Source of the DNA: Thermothelomyces thermophilus ATCC 42464
Taxonomy: Eukaryota; Ascomycota; Sordariomycetes; Sordariales; Chaetomiaceae
NCBI RefSeq assembly: GCF_000226095.1
Contig: NC_016476.1
Span: 3,286,001 to 3,350,000, forward strand
Reading direction: 5' to 3'
DNA length: 64,000 bases
Position numbers and translations under genes: made by a program. Under the pieces are notes generated by a model. It was given only the letters and a program-made list of their open reading frames with translations. It was not told the DNA's origin and ran no database searches. Shown piece by piece: positions 22,148 through 34,397 of the stretch (position 1 is the first letter of the stretch; each line of letters opens with the position of its first letter).

Positions 22148-23181
22148 TCATGAAAAGCGCGAGGGGACTGTCTTGGTGTACCCAAATATCTCGTTGGAGG
22201 AGTACTAGTAGCCTGGTCAGATCTGATTCTGTGGTAATGGCCCGTACTTACCATTGAAGCTGCGATGCCCCAACCATTCCCCCCATAGATCCCAAGCTCA
22301 GTCCAGGCATCTGAGAACTTATGAGTAGCAACCCAGCAGAAACTGAAAGTGGTCAACCAACCTGGCTTGTAGTAGATCTGTCTCCCGCCCGGCCTCACTA
22401 ACTCCAGCTCACGCATACGATTCAGCACCCTCCTAACATCATCTTTGTCCCTGAAATCCCGTGTGTAAATGCACACCAACCTCTCCTTGTCTGCCCGGAC
22501 CCTCGTCTCTACTTTGGCCGTAATACCGAGCTCGCCGTTCGCTGTGGCGGTCGCAACTTTGGTCCATACCTCGTTGACATGTTCGGGACCAGGGAACAAC
22601 ATCCACTTCCCCGCAACAACATTACACGCGCCCGCGAGCTCCAGCAGGTCTGCAATCGTCTCTCTCCGCTCTTCGGAAATGTCCCTTCGCAGGGTCATAA
22701 GTGACCTATTGGCAGCTTTTGCGCTGGCTGCGGTGGCCATCCTCTTTAACTCGGCAAAAAGCGCCAGTCGCTCCTCGGCACCCTTTCGAAACCGGGCCAG
22801 AGCTTGGTCAGGCTGCGGGGGCGCGTACGGGTTGGAGATCCTGATCCAGTCGAGCCCTGGACGCCAGTTGGTGGTGGCGGGAGGAAGACGGCCGAGAAAT
22901 TCCTCAACAGATTCGGAAAGCCGTTTCGCCCCGAGCTGGCCTTCCTCGGGATCGTCGTGCGGGCAGCCGGCCGGTATGGGTGGGGAAGGCGGCTTGTGTG
23001 AGGCAAGCTGGAAGTGATCAAGGGCACTGGTTCTACAGTCCCACCAGGCGATCACGTCAAAGTCCTTGACGCGGGCTTCTAGACTTGAGATGGTATTCTC
23101 GTCACCTAGGTCGTGTAAGAAAGCATTGTCGAAAAGGAATAGGGATGGTGGTGTACCATAGAAATCCGAGTCCGACTCCAT
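22148..23181 (-). CDS. DUF1917 / UPF0696 (BLES03-like) protein
   Basis: Three exons (22362-23181, 22252-22310, 22148-22204) join to 311 aa. The core has the family signature AGACNVVAGKWMLFPGPEHV, then EVWTKVATATANGELGITAK, RLVCIYTRDFRDKDDVRRVL and IYYKPDAWTELGIYGGNGWG, ending IAASMYSSNEIFGYTK. This fold resembles eIF4E and is shared with human C11orf68/BLES03; its biochemical role is unknown to me. Intron 1 (22311-22361) is 51 nt without an in-frame stop; removing it gives YYKPDAWTELGIY, as expected. Intron 2 (22205-22251, GTAAGT...CTACTAG) is needed to reach the conserved YSSNE end; reading through it gives an unrelated tail. It is divergent from DPH7. Confidence 0.82.
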
Positions 23182-23597
23182 GCTTTTCTGATCATGCTAA
23201 ATGTGTACTATGCTCTTCCAATGAGCGCATACACAACTTCCTGGAAGGACAGCGGATTGGGGGAGTTTGGGTCGATTTCGTTAGCGGGCAGCCAGTGCAA
23301 TCGCTACTTTTTTTTTCCAGAATGAGGACCTCTGGCGCAGGAAGTTTGGGTCATCTGCAACTGAAGATGAGCCCGTTTGATACAATTTCAGAAATGTTTA
23401 ATCTTCTTTCTTCAGTAACTGCCAATCGTGTTGACAAGGATGAGTTGGTTGCGTGATTCCGAGTGTGATGAAGCGGACCAATCCGGAAGAATTGTTAACA
23501 GAAGACTCCTCTAGAAGACCGCAACTGCAACCAGTAACCACCGCCTGCATCCCAACTTGGCCCCTAAGTTGAATCACTTTCCCGTTCTGGATTAAAA
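23182..23597. promoter_or_regulatory. Divergent DUF1917/DPH7 promoter region
   Basis: 416 bp separate two divergent start codons. I could not define specific elements. Confidence 0.45.
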
Positions 23598-24898
23598 ATG
23601 GCGGAAACAGAGGGGAAGTTGATTCGGCCTTTGAGATCGCAGATATTAGACCTTCCCCCCAGTTGCATCGAATTTTGCCCTGCACATCCCTCTTACTTCC
23701 TTGTCGGGACTTACTTTCTCCAACGGGAAGTTGAGAACGCCGGTTTAGACAATGCGGGTGCGGGATCTAATCCTGGGGACGATGATCAATCTCGTCGGCA
23801 GAAGCAGCCGCAGAGCCGCAATGGCAGCATCATCGTATTTCGAATCGCGGATGGAGACGTGTGAGTAGCATGATAGCAGCGAACCCCAACGACGCTAATT
23901 CGGGGACCAGAACTCTTGTTCAGACCATGGCCCAACCCTCGGCCATCCTAGACCTCCGGTTCAACCCCCACGAGGCGAGGCATGACATCTGCGCGGCTGT
24001 CTCGAGCACTGCTACACTCGCACTGTTTAAACTGTCCCCTGACGAGGGACAAACCTTGAAGCACCTAAACACCATGGACATTGCAGCCATGTCCAATGGA
24101 AAGATCGAACCGGCACCTGGGGAGGAGATCATCTTCACCTCGTTTGGCTGGCATCCGTCACAGGCGGATCTAATGGCTGTTACCACCTCCACTGGACATG
24201 TGTACCTTGTGCGCCTCGCAACATATGAGGGCAAGTGGGAGCTAAGCACAGAGCCTTTCATTACGCACACGCTTGAGGCTTGGTGCGTGGTTATTTCTCC
24301 CAGTCCCACCGTTACAATGCCGCCAGGTGAGGTGGAAGAATCGGGCCAGTCGTCTTTCAAGGTATACTCCGGAGGCGATGATTCTATGCTACGCTCCAGG
24401 AGGTGCAATTGGAGCGAAGGCGGCTTCATCCAATTCCACCCCGCCTGCGAATCAAGAGGCCATGATGCTGGAGTCACGGCCATCCTGCCTCTACTCGTGC
24501 AAGACGACGGGCACGAACTAGTTGCTACTGGAAGCTACGACGAGCATATCAGACTGTTTTCGTTTCCGCCCTTCGGCCGGCCGAAGAAGCTCGCCGAGAG
24601 CAGACTAGGAGGCGGAGTTTGGCGGTTGAACCTGGTTGACTCGGATACCACCCCAAGCCCTAGCTACATCTGGAGAGCCAGAATTCTAGCTTCTTGTATG
24701 CATGCAGGTGCAAGGGTCCTCGAGGTGTTGCAAACGCTGGATGGCGAGTATCGATTCGGGATTCTTGGCCGCTTCGAGGAGCACAAGAGCATGAACTACG
24801 GAAGCGATTTCCAGCCAGGGTCGAAGGGCAAGTTGTCAGTTGTCTCTACGAGCTTCTATGACAAGCTGTTGTGCTTATGGGAATTCGAGTTTTCTTGA
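23598..24898 (+). CDS. dph7: Diphthine methylesterase Dph7 (WDR85)
   Basis: Exons 23598-23860 and 23911-24898 join to 416 aa. The product is a WD40-type propeller: PPSCIEFCPAHPSYFLVGTY, AILDLRFNPHEARHDICAAV, FTSFGWHPSQADLMAVTTST, KVYSGGDDSMLRSRRC, LVATGSYDEHIRLF and LASCMHAGARVLEV, followed by EEHKSMNYGSDFQPG. The last block is typical of DPH7/Rrt2, which removes a methyl ester from diphthine so that Dph6 can amidate it on elongation factor 2. The intron (23861-23910) starts GTGAGT and its in-frame continuation meets a stop at once. The ATG at 23598 is preceded by TAAAA, a good fungal context. Confidence 0.93.
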
Positions 24899-25536
24899 GC
24901 CAAGGAAGTCCTAGAATTCATTGTCTTGGTTTTTGGATTTCTTTTCTTTCCATGTCTTTTCAAGTATGTGGCCCGACTTGCCTGCAGAGCTGCGCAAGAG
25001 ATACGCCGAAACACCGAGGCAGAATTTACCAGAATACCCCCCAGCTCCTGGTCAACGTGTGACGCAATTTCCTTCGCCGCTTTCCTTTGTCAGGCCGGGT
25101 GCCCCGCGCTAAGCCGAAAGAAGACCAGAGCAGCTCGCGCCTGAGCGCGCCTGACGGGCAGAGAGCGTGGTGGGACCCAGGCTTTGGATTGCCAAAGTTC
25201 CGCGACAAGAGGCGGCGTAACTTCTCGCAAGCCGCCTGAGCAGGACGGTTGCCCGCTCGAATAAAGTGCAGGCACAGGACGACCCAGCGCTATCGATCCA
25301 AATATACTCAATCAGAGGCTGAATATACTCGCTACCCAGCTCGTTGCGAATTCTATCGGCAACCCCGGTTCGTCAGTCGCCCTTCATTGCGCTCGTGCAT
25401 CGCCGATGACCAGCTGGCCTATGGTTTACGATTAAGTTGCTGGGCTTTGGTGGTCACCTGTTTCCTTGGACCAACCGCAGCGGCCTTTTGGCACTCCAGC
25501 AACAAGTGCATTCTGGGGTTCGTCTCTTCGGCGACA
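24899..25536. other. Intergenic, MSN5 promoter
   Basis: 638 bp. The MSN5 frame stays open from 25249 but contains no in-frame ATG before 25537, so this is read as promoter and 5' leader. Confidence 0.5.
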
Positions 25537-28500
25537 ATGGCAATGAACGGAGCCGCTGGGACTGCCGCCACCGGCGATGGCGGTGAGGCCGTCCTATCGA
25601 AGATCCACGAAGCGCTCAAAGTAGTTCACAGCCCCTACTCTCCGAATCAAGCCCGACAGGAGGCCCAAGCCTTCCTCGAGAACGTTAAGAGCCTTCCCGA
25701 GTCACCTTCGCACGGCTTCAGTCTCGCGTTCAACAAACCGCATGAACCTATCGTCCGGCATTACGGCCTGTCGCTGCTCGAGCATGCAGTCAAGCAAAAC
25801 TGGGAGGAATATAGCACGGAGCACCGAGAATACCTCCGCTCCTGGGTTCTGCAGCTGGCGGAAACCGTTTCCGCCGAAGATCCGCCCTATCTAAGGAACA
25901 AGATTGCCCAGCTGTGGGTTGAAGTGGCCAAGCGTGCTTGGGTCGCCAGCTGGATGGACATGGACCATCTTTTAGTCCGTATCTGGCGGGGCTCCGACTC
26001 GCCAGTTTATAAACAGTTCGTTCTTCAAATCCTCGAGACACTCTCCGACGAAATCTTCAATGGTGACGACGCTGTGGTTGCCCTTCGTGAAGGAGTGCTG
26101 AGCAAGGCATGCGTGGAGATTTTTACACCAGCAGCAATCCTAACCGAGGCTTTCCCTAATCGTCAAGCTGGTCCGGACGTACGGTGTGAGGACGATGGAT
26201 GGCTCAGTAGGATCACACAACTCATCGGCGAGTGCTTGAGCGGTGGCGTCGAGCAAACCGAGGATGTCACTGCATGCGCTGTCAAGGCACTCAAAGTTCT
26301 CAACTCGGTGGTGCCATGGGCGATTCCCAAAGCATTGAATGCCGTTGGCTGCCGCGCCGTCATGTGCAGTTGTCTCGCAACTCCAAGCGTGCCCGTGCAA
26401 AAGGTTGGGTTCATCCCCGGCAAGGTCATTCAAGTACTGGTTGGACTAACTGATGTAAGGCTGCTCTCGAGACTCTGCATTCGCTCTATAGCCGCTCAAG
26501 TTTCACCGAGGAAGAGTTCGTCGACCTCGTAGTGCCAATGTACACCGAGATCATGGTTGATCTCTATAGGCGACTATTTGAGTGGTCGGTCGTAGATCCA
26601 CAGGATATTGACGATGACAAATACCAGTTTGCGAAAAAGTTCTCCGAGGTGAGTAGCTCCTGTGGCCTCCTTCCCTCTAGGTGTTTTGTTGCTAATAAAT
26701 GCAGTTGCTCTGCTCCCTGGGCAACTATCTGGACAGAAAGTTCGCGGCTATACCACCCCAGACTAACGTCCAAGGATTTCTCGAGCTACTCATGCTGGTG
26801 GTGCAAAGCCAGAGCCTTGTCGTTTCAATTCCAGTCCTTCTCACGTGGACGCGCTTGCTGTCTCATCGGTCTCTTGGTCCCGCAGCTGCCGAGATGCCCT
26901 TGATTGTCAACCTCTTGGAGGTGTGCTGCGCTCGCTTGATTCGATACGAGAGCTTTCCCGAAGATTCGGAAGACCCTGTTTACGTTTTACTTATCGAAGA
27001 TACCGACACTATTCCCGAACGACATGCTTTTCTCGGCAACTACCGACGGTATTGCTGCTCCATTATTGAGAGCATCGTCCATCTCAAGATGTCAGATGCA
27101 TTCTCGCATATACTGGGCAGGGCGGAGCGTGCTTTGAATACGCTGTATGATGGGCAGCCTCCCCTAAATCGTAAGTCAAACAGTTTCAACAAGGGGCTCG
27201 GACATTGATAGCTAACCTGGAACTAGCTGCTAACTATTCTAAATCCTCGTTGCCCGTTTTGACGTTTGATGCCCATGCAACTGTGATTGAGGCTGCGCTC
27301 AAAGGCTACGACAAGTGGAGGGCGTCACGCAGCCGGACCAATGAGGAGGTGAGCATTACCGGCTTTTTAAGTACTAGCAGTGTCCTTACCAAAGCGTAGA
27401 AGCAGCAAGCAACCGCGGTCGAGGAGTATTTTGAGAAATGGTGTGGTCAACTCCTTGAAATGAAATTTGAGGTGAGCCACCAACGCAGGCTCTCGCCGTA
27501 ACCAGCACCACTAACTATGGCCCAGGATCCTCTAATCCGCAAGCGGATACTTCAGCTCCTGGTGACCTTCTCTACCAGAGCACTGGATTCTAATCCTGCG
27601 TTTATGCTAAGAGTCCTGGAGCATATCCTGATGACATGGCCGGCTCTGCAACCAGAACACAGGCTCTACAATGACGCCATCAGAGATCTCCAGACTGAAA
27701 GCATGGTTGAGCTTCAACGGTTGGCATCAAAAATGCCGGACCCACTCCTTGTAAGACAACTCTCCTTCCCTCCGGGGCCTACATTACTGACTATATGGGC
27801 TAGGACGTGTATGATCAGCTAGAGGCGAAGGTCCAGGAGATGATCGCGTCGGGAACCCTGGACGAAAAGCGCCAGATCGCATACCAAAGTTTCTTGTTCA
27901 TCATCGTGTAAGTCGAACATCCCACCCCGTCAGGCCGTGACTTGACCTACTCACTGCCTTCAGTCACCGGGCTACGCATATTGACCCGGCCGTACGGCTC
28001 TCAAAGCTCACTGCATTTATCGACCCTGTTAAGGACCAGTGGAAAAATGAGTCCTTAAAAGCGGCCCTGGGTTCTTACAACGGTTTCTGCGAGCTGCTAG
28101 GTCTAGACAAAGTGCAAAAGTACCTAACTGAGCGCCGTGTGCACGAGAACGCCGACTGGGGCTCTACCGATCTTGACGCTGAAGGCCTCGCACTACAGGC
28201 TGAACTGGAACACCGACAGTCGGTAGGTGAAACTGCTCAGCTCTTCTTGCGCTATCATTAACGCAACCTCAGGTCCTCCCGCTTCGGGTGACCAAGTCCT
28301 TCTTAACATACTCGGTGGAGCGAATAGAAAAGGACTCGGCTCCCTACCAGGCATCTTGCACTCTCTGGCAGGATGGATTCCAGCTCATCCTGCCAGAGCT
28401 TCTCAAACTTTTAAGGTTGGTGAATCATCCCGGTGCCATATCGTGTCGTGCTCCGCTCTGACTCTGGCCCAGCTACGCCCACGCATCCCACAACCCAGCC

Positions 28501-29925
28501 AACTGGGTTTTGCTGCCAGCAGAAATGCAGCCAACAGTGGGTCGCCTCCTGTCCGACCGATTCTGGCAAGCCGGCATTTCGGAAGGGAGCAAGGATGATT
28601 TCTATGCTAGAGTGCTTGGGAAGAAGAACACTCTGGAAGGGCTCGCGTCAACTGTCCGTGGCACGATTCGGTTCGTGCGCGAGACGTGCTACGCCATCAT
28701 TTACTGCATGACGCGGTTGAACACGCAGTTCTACGGCTTCCTTGAACTGCCAGGTCCCTTGGCGAACGCGTTGTTCGCGGATTCTGTCTACCTGTCATCT
28801 CACCAGGTCATCAACCTTCTCACCCTGGTCAGGTTTCTAGTCGACAACTGTCCTGCGGAATTACGGGAGCACTTCGTCCCCCCCATCTTGGCAGCCTGCT
28901 TTGAACAGATGGATGCGAAGATCAGCTCTGAGTGGGAAAAGCTCGGACAACGAGAAGCAGTACAAGCGGCAGGAGATGAATTGACCGAGGAGATGAAGGC
29001 CGAGAGCATACTGAGACAACTCACGTATTCCGCCGTACTAATGGTCGCTGACGTCCTCGATCCAGCCAGAGTCGGTAAGTGTTTTGCTCCACAGTTCTGT
29101 CTCCACGGCTGTGAAGGCTAGGCTAACTTTGAAACAGCAGCCCCGTCAGCCTCTGAAGAACAGCCCGTCGACGCAGCCTCGAGCGCGAAATACCCGCCGC
29201 TGCGAAAGTTTTGCTTGATGAACCCGTCCATCGCTGTTCCGCTGCTGGTCTTCTGCAGCCACGCGATCCGGATGCATGATGGTAGATCCTGCGGCGTGGT
29301 GCTGCGGGTCTTCCGTTCCATTATTCCCGAATTCAGCCCTTCGGAAGTCCCGAGGACAATGAAAGATTCAGGCCATACGGAGCCCCTCGAGGATTTTCCG
29401 ATCCCGGAGGAGACGGCAAGAGACATCAGAGAGTTCATCTCCACGGAGGTGCTGAAGGCGGCCATTTCTTCCCTGCACGACCCCTATTTCGTGGACTTGC
29501 AACGGGAGTTGGGCGCGCTCATCGCCCAAATTTTGGCTTACTATGCTTCCCTGACGCCCACACCTCGGAATATCCTTGTTTCCTTGCCAAATATCAAACC
29601 AGAGGATGTTGACCGTACGATTCAGCAAGTGTCCCAGACCGGGATGCACTCTCGACAGCAACGCGCTCTCGTTCTCGAACTACTAGAGGACTTGAAGGGA
29701 GTCAGCATCTCTGAGATGGGTAAGCTGACTAAGAGTTTCGGGGCAAGACCGGGATCGGCGCGCGGCAACAAGAAGTCTGCCCGGAGCAAGATGGCTCAAG
29801 AATTCATGACGCCACAAGCAGGCTCGGGAGGAGGTGGAAGGAGGACAGATGGGGATGGCTCAGCGGCACGTAACAAGACTCCAGACTTGGAAGGTATGGC
29901 GGGGATGTTCAACGAGGCCGAGTAG
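25537..29925 (+). CDS. msn5: Karyopherin Msn5 / exportin-5
   Basis: Eleven exons join in phase to about 1278 aa: 25537-26403, 26460-26648, 26705-27170, 27227-27348, 27400-27471, 27526-27750, 27804-27907, 27964-28222, 28273-28415, 28473-29074 and 29138-29925. The start ([20 protein letters not shown]..., [20 protein letters not shown]) is the importin-beta N-terminal region, and the rest is HEAT-like helical repeats. Family blocks include [20 protein letters not shown] and [18 protein letters not shown]-like sequence near the C-terminus. Yeast Msn5 exports phosphorylated proteins and tRNA and imports RPA; vertebrate exportin-5 exports pre-miRNA. Intron 1 has a weak GTTGGG donor but a good CTAAC branch. 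The last acceptor is a tandem CAGCAG at 29135-29140, giving one more or one less Ala. Confidence 0.9.
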
Positions 29926-31007
29926 ATAGGCCTTGAAGGAGAAAGCACCTACATCCCTACATCACACAAGCCGGCATCACGTTGGGCTTCTCGTCGACGT
30001 TGCACGAAGATGGCCCGCACAGAGTTGCAACCGCATGCAATTGGCGGCCTACTCTGTCAAGGGCACAAGCACAGCGGGGAGGGAGCAAAAAAGAGAGGGA
30101 GGGGAGAGAGGGAGAGAGAAGATGAGGGAAGGAAGGCATATCAGCGGAGTCTCGGATCGGCCGTTTCTGATACCTTTTGATGAAACACAACCGGTGTGGC
30201 ATGATTGCTTGTTTTGGTGCTTCTGTGTTCGAGATGGTTCGCGTCCTAAAGAACTTGAAACCATGGGGCTGATGCATTGCACGGAGTGAGTATTGATGCA
30301 AGGGGGATGGGACATGTATCCGCGCCAAGCTCATCTGGGGTGCAAGTGCCAGATCTTGGCCCGGCCTGCTGTAACGCTTGATATGCTTTGGTGGACGGCG
30401 TGTGCGGATTACTGCAACCCCTACAGTACCTGTATGAAGGTTTGAAGTTTTGGAAGTCGGCTTGGACCATTCATGTCGTGATTCTCGTGACTACCAACAC
30501 CTTGCGGTCGGTTCACTTGGACTGAAGAGACGGGTAACTAACCAGAACGCTTCCATCGCAACCGGCTCAAGTTCCTCAGCGACTCCCGTTCTTTCCACGC
30601 CGCCCGAGGCTGCCACACCCTCAGCTGGCCCCCCTCTCTCTGGGGCCGCTCGACCTCGGCTTCTGCCAATTCCTGTTTCGAGAAATCCGGAAACGATACC
30701 AGGCCGTGCACAGCGCCAACCCTGGGATACATGCCATGGGGGCTAGATGCTCGCCAGGAGAGGGGATCGTCGGATCATTCCCAGCAAGAGTAATCCGTAC
30801 ATACATGCACAGTACCATAACCCTTCAGGACCTTCACCACTGTACTGTGACATATCCGCGATCCCCTGTTCACTTGGCGAATATTATGGTTCAAGTCTAG
30901 AAATACGCAAGGAGTAGTCTGGGTTTTGGAACATCGTTTTTTGATCATTATCATTATCGTTTTCTTCCTTTATTCGGCCGCGCTGAGAAAGCGCTGCAGA
31001 GCTAGCC
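29926..31007. other. Intergenic with a purine-rich tract
   Basis: 1.08 kb between MSN5 and the Zn2Cys6 gene. It has a nearly pure purine run at ~30076-30134 and an AATCCGTACATACATG element at ~30790. The short frames here show no recognisable protein. Confidence 0.5.
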
Positions 31008-33458
31008 ATGGTATACTGCGGGAAGCCCTCAAAGGGCTGCCAGATGTGCCGGACCCGGCGTATCAAGGTACGGCCACGGAGCAGTCCACCAAACAAAAAG
31101 AAACAGACGAGGAGAAACTCATGATAACCCCCCGCAGTGCGACGAAACCAAGCCGACATGCAATCAATGCGCCAAAGCACGGCGCGAATGCCCTGGATAC
31201 AAAAACGAGTTTGATCTCGTCCTCCGCAACGAAAACCTCGCCGCCAAGCGTCGAGCGCTCAAGCTCGGCACTTCGAGACGCGGTGGCAGCGCCAGGAATG
31301 CCGGCAAGAAGGCCAAAGTATCCGCTGATCCAATCCCTTCCTCATCCTCATCATCCCCTTCTTCTTCATGCCCGTTGTCAGCCCTCAAGGACTCAAGCTC
31401 CCTCTCATCTGCCACCACCAGTAATACCTCGACAGCCGGGGGTTTCCCATCCCTTTCCGTCAAGCCCTACCGTCGCGAAGAAGAACAACAACAGCGGCGG
31501 CGGCAGCAGCAGCAGCAACGCCATTACTACCAACAAACCCTCTCCTCCCTCTCTCCAACCCCAATCCACCTGGCCCCTGAATCGCTCGCCCCGTGTCACT
31601 TCGTCGCCAACTTCGTGCTCCTCCCCCGCCAAGACGGTACCCGCGGCTTTCTCGAGTATATCCTCCCGCTCCTGGAGCAGACAAGCGCAAACCGCGACGG
31701 CATGGCGCACCTGCGCCACGCTTTCGACGCGTGCGCTCTGGCGTCTTTGGGGAACCGGCTTCCGACCTCTTCCGCCACCTCTCCCTCCAATGGACCGAAG
31801 ACGGGATGGCCGCCACCACTGCCCGGGAGACCGGGGCCGGGAGGGGCCGTCGTCGACGGAAGACAACAGAGAACGACGGTGCTGGCCAAGGCGTTCGCGG
31901 AGTACAGCAAGGCACTGAGGGCTACGCAAGCTGCGCTGGTGGATCCGGTGCGGTGGAGGAACGATGACGTCCTGGCGGCGGTTTTGTTGTTGGGGATGTT
32001 TGAGGTGAGCCCGTCCTTTCTTTCTTCTCCCCGCCTCGGAACCGGCCGCCCGAGGGAAACGAAGCGGAGAAGAAGTACTGACGCCGGCGGGGATCTCTGC
32101 GGGAAACTCAGAGCATCACCGCCACCCAGCTGGACAACCTGGCCTGGGGTTCCCATGTCGAGGGCGCGATCCAGCTTGTCAAGGCGCGCGGGCGGTCGCA
32201 GCTAAAGACCAAGATCGGGCTCCAGTTGTTCATTGCCGTGAGGACGCAGCTCGTAGGTCAAACAAACGCCCCAGATTCTGCGCTCCGGACCGGGGATGCG
32301 TACTCTGACCGACCTCTCCAGGTGATACACTCGCTCAGTACAGGCAACGCCCCGGCCATGGGGGCCGAGTGGTGGCTAGAGGACGCCGTTATTGACCCGA
32401 CCGCCGCCGAATGCCAGCGCCTCAACCTCAAGGTTGGCGAACTGCGCGCTGAGGTAATTCGCCTGATGTCTAGTGTCACCCGTACGCAGGAGAACATCGG
32501 CCGCGTGCAGGACCTGATGCGTCGCGCCCAGGATCTGGACCAGCAGGCCGCAGCGTGGATGAAGTCCGTCCCAGAGGCGTGGCAACCCAGGACGCTCTGC
32601 TGGCAACTCCAGAGCCTCGCCGTGCCCGGCGGCAGCGACTACTCCAAGGCCGAGGTGTTTCCGGGCCGCGTAGATGCGTACAGGGACTTCTGGGTGGCGA
32701 GCGTGTGGAACCAGGTGCGGACTGCAAGGCTGATCCTCATGTCCATCATAGTCCGCTGCGCCGCGTGGGTGTGCTCGCCTCTCGACTACCGGACGACGCC
32801 AGAGTACGCCACCTCGGCGCGGGTGTGCGTGGACATGATCTCAGACATTCTCGCGTCGGTGCCATATCATCTAGGGTGGCACACCAAGAGGCGAGATCTC
32901 GTGCCGGAGGACGACCCCGCCTGTTTCGGATGCGGTGACGAGCAGGGCATAAAGGGGTTGGCTGGGTACTTTCTGAGCTGGCCTTTAGCCTGTGTGCTGA
33001 CGCAGGACTATACCACCGATGCTCGTACGTCACTAGCACAACCCCCTTTTCTTCCCGGTGGCCGAACACGGTGACTGACCGTTTACCAGAACGAGCGTAC
33101 ATCAAGGGCAGGCTCAAGCACATTGCGGACGAGCTGGGGATCAAGTACGCGCATATCCTATCCTCGGTAAGCGAACCCTTGGACGCAGCCTGACCTTCCT
33201 TGGGTGTTTCGTTAACTAGAAGATCAGCTCAACGTCCGGGTCCCTTCGCTGCTCATCCGGTCCAATGGTCTTCTTGCCCAGCCGTATCCTATGGACCATA
33301 GTTTTGGCAAGTTGATTTCGTCGGCCCGGAAGCCCTATCCGGCCCCCAAGGGATGTACTCAGAACCAACAGCTCCATCAGGAAGTGAGGGAGCCGGCACA
33401 GCCAGTACAGGTCCAGGGAGGCTCTGCAGGCGCATCGGGAGCAGGGCGATACCGGTGA
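31008..33458 (+). CDS. Zn2Cys6 fungal transcription factor
   Basis: Six exons (31008-31067, 31138-32004, 32112-32252, 32322-33024, 33090-33166, 33228-33458) join to 692 aa. Residues ~11-37 are the binuclear cluster, CQMCRTRRIKCDETKPTCNQ then CAKARRECPGY, with spacing Cx2Cx6Cx6Cx2Cx6C. Intron 1 splits it between the second and third Cys. Ser-rich and Gln-rich stretches (SSSSSSPSSSC, RRRQQQQQR) follow, then a long helical regulatory region with FVLLPRQDGTRGFLEYILPL, ALVDPVRWRNDDVLAAVLLL and WGSHVEGAIQLVKARGRSQ. The last exon uses the acceptor at 33227 to give LNVRVPSLLIRSNGLL; the nearby acceptor at 33219 would give a short unrelated tail, so the C-terminus is less sure. The target genes cannot be read from sequence. 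Confidence 0.88.
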
Positions 33459-33953
33459 TTCACAAGCAGAGCCCTTTCATAGGACGCGCGGGGCGCGTAG
33501 TATATGGCTGGAGAAAAGAAGGGGGGTGGGGGGTGGGGGGCAGGGCTCTTCTCTCCGTGACTTTACTTCTTGATGCGCACCAGATTGGGGGTTCGGCGTG
33601 GGAGGGACCCTGATTGGTTTCTGTATGCGAATACGTCCTTGGGCTTCACCCATGACTCGGCTACCCCAAACAGCGTGGGATTGGAACGGAAGGTGGAGAG
33701 GGCAGTGAATCCGAGACATCAGCGGCACATCGTGCGCCTTCCCATCCCCGTTCTCTACCCGAGCCCCATCCTGACATGCTTGATAAACGACGGGCCTATC
33801 TGCAGCAAAAGAGCTAGCGGATCGCAACCACCCGACAGGCCGGCCAGTCGGCGGAGGCGTTTGGCGCCGCTCCGTAATCTCGCTGCTCCAGCGTGCCTAC
33901 TCAGCGATGGTGTTGCATCTCCCCGTTTTTCGGTTTTGCCAGGACGTTCCTGC
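33459..33953. other. Intergenic, convergent 3' ends
   Basis: 495 bp between the Zn2Cys6 gene (plus) and the small membrane protein (minus). The only notable content is the G-rich motif listed separately. Confidence 0.5.
33521..33545 (+). promoter_or_regulatory. G-quadruplex-forming motif in presumed 3' UTR
   Basis: Three G6 runs separated by single T, then CA and G3, lie 63 nt after the Zn2Cys6 stop codon. The G-rich strand is the sense strand, so the motif would be in that transcript if the 3' UTR extends this far. It meets the usual G3+N1-7 rule easily. Confidence 0.6.
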
Positions 33954-34397
33954 TCACCAAGTTAGCCACGCCGAAGCCAGGTGATGAATACCCGGAGCAA
34001 ACCTCTTCCGCTTCGTAGCCTCCTCATGCTCGTTAGGATTCGAGCCAGAGCCCAACTCCCAGGCCTTAACGACCCAGTTCTGCGTCCTGTCCAGGTACGA
34101 CTCGGCCTCGATGCCCTGGACATTGACGCGCATGCCGTCCTTCGTGATCGTTATGTTCTCACCCATCTGCTTGCGGGCCTGCGCCTGGATCTTGCCAAGC
34201 GACAGGTATATCAGGTAGCAGACCCACGCCACCGCGCCCAGGATAACGAGCGTGATAATCAGTGGCAGGACCTGCCTGTATTTTTTGGGTATCAGCTCCG
34301 TGACCGCATTTGCAGAGGGGCGATAGAAATGAGAGGGAGGATAGACTGACCCTATCGTCGACGGTGGAGACTGCTCCTTTTGTTTTCCCCAAGCCAT
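33954..34397 (-). CDS. Small single-pass membrane protein, function unknown
   Basis: The frame of 147 aa runs from the ATG at 34395-34397 (MAWGKQKEQSPPSTIGS) to 33954. One strong membrane segment is present, VLPLIITLVILGAVAWVCYLIYLSL (residues ~43-67; quoted in two parts: VLPLIITLVILGAVAW and VCYLIYLSL). A short soluble part follows, ENITITKDGMRVNVQGIEAE then SYLDRTQNWVVKAWEL. The combination IPKKYRQ-TM-TKDGMRVNV-DRTQNWVVKAW looks like a conserved ascomycete protein, but I know no function. A 75-nt in-frame intron at ~34271-34345 (GTCAGT...ATACAG) is possible but would delete the IPKKYRQ block, so the unspliced reading is preferred. Confidence 0.7.
   Translation of the reverse strand: MAWGKQKEQSPPSTIGSVYPPSHFYRPSANAVTELIPKKYRQVLPLIITLVILGAVAWVCYLIYLSLGKIQAQARKQMGENITITKDGMRVNVQGIEAESYLDRTQNWVVKAWELGSGSNPNEHEEATKRKRFAPGIHHLASAWLTW

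Noticed and set aside
31405-31929. 174-codon minus frame inside the Zn2Cys6 gene
   Set aside because: It is the antisense of a coding exon with a biased composition; the plus strand carries the Cys cluster and intact splice sites.
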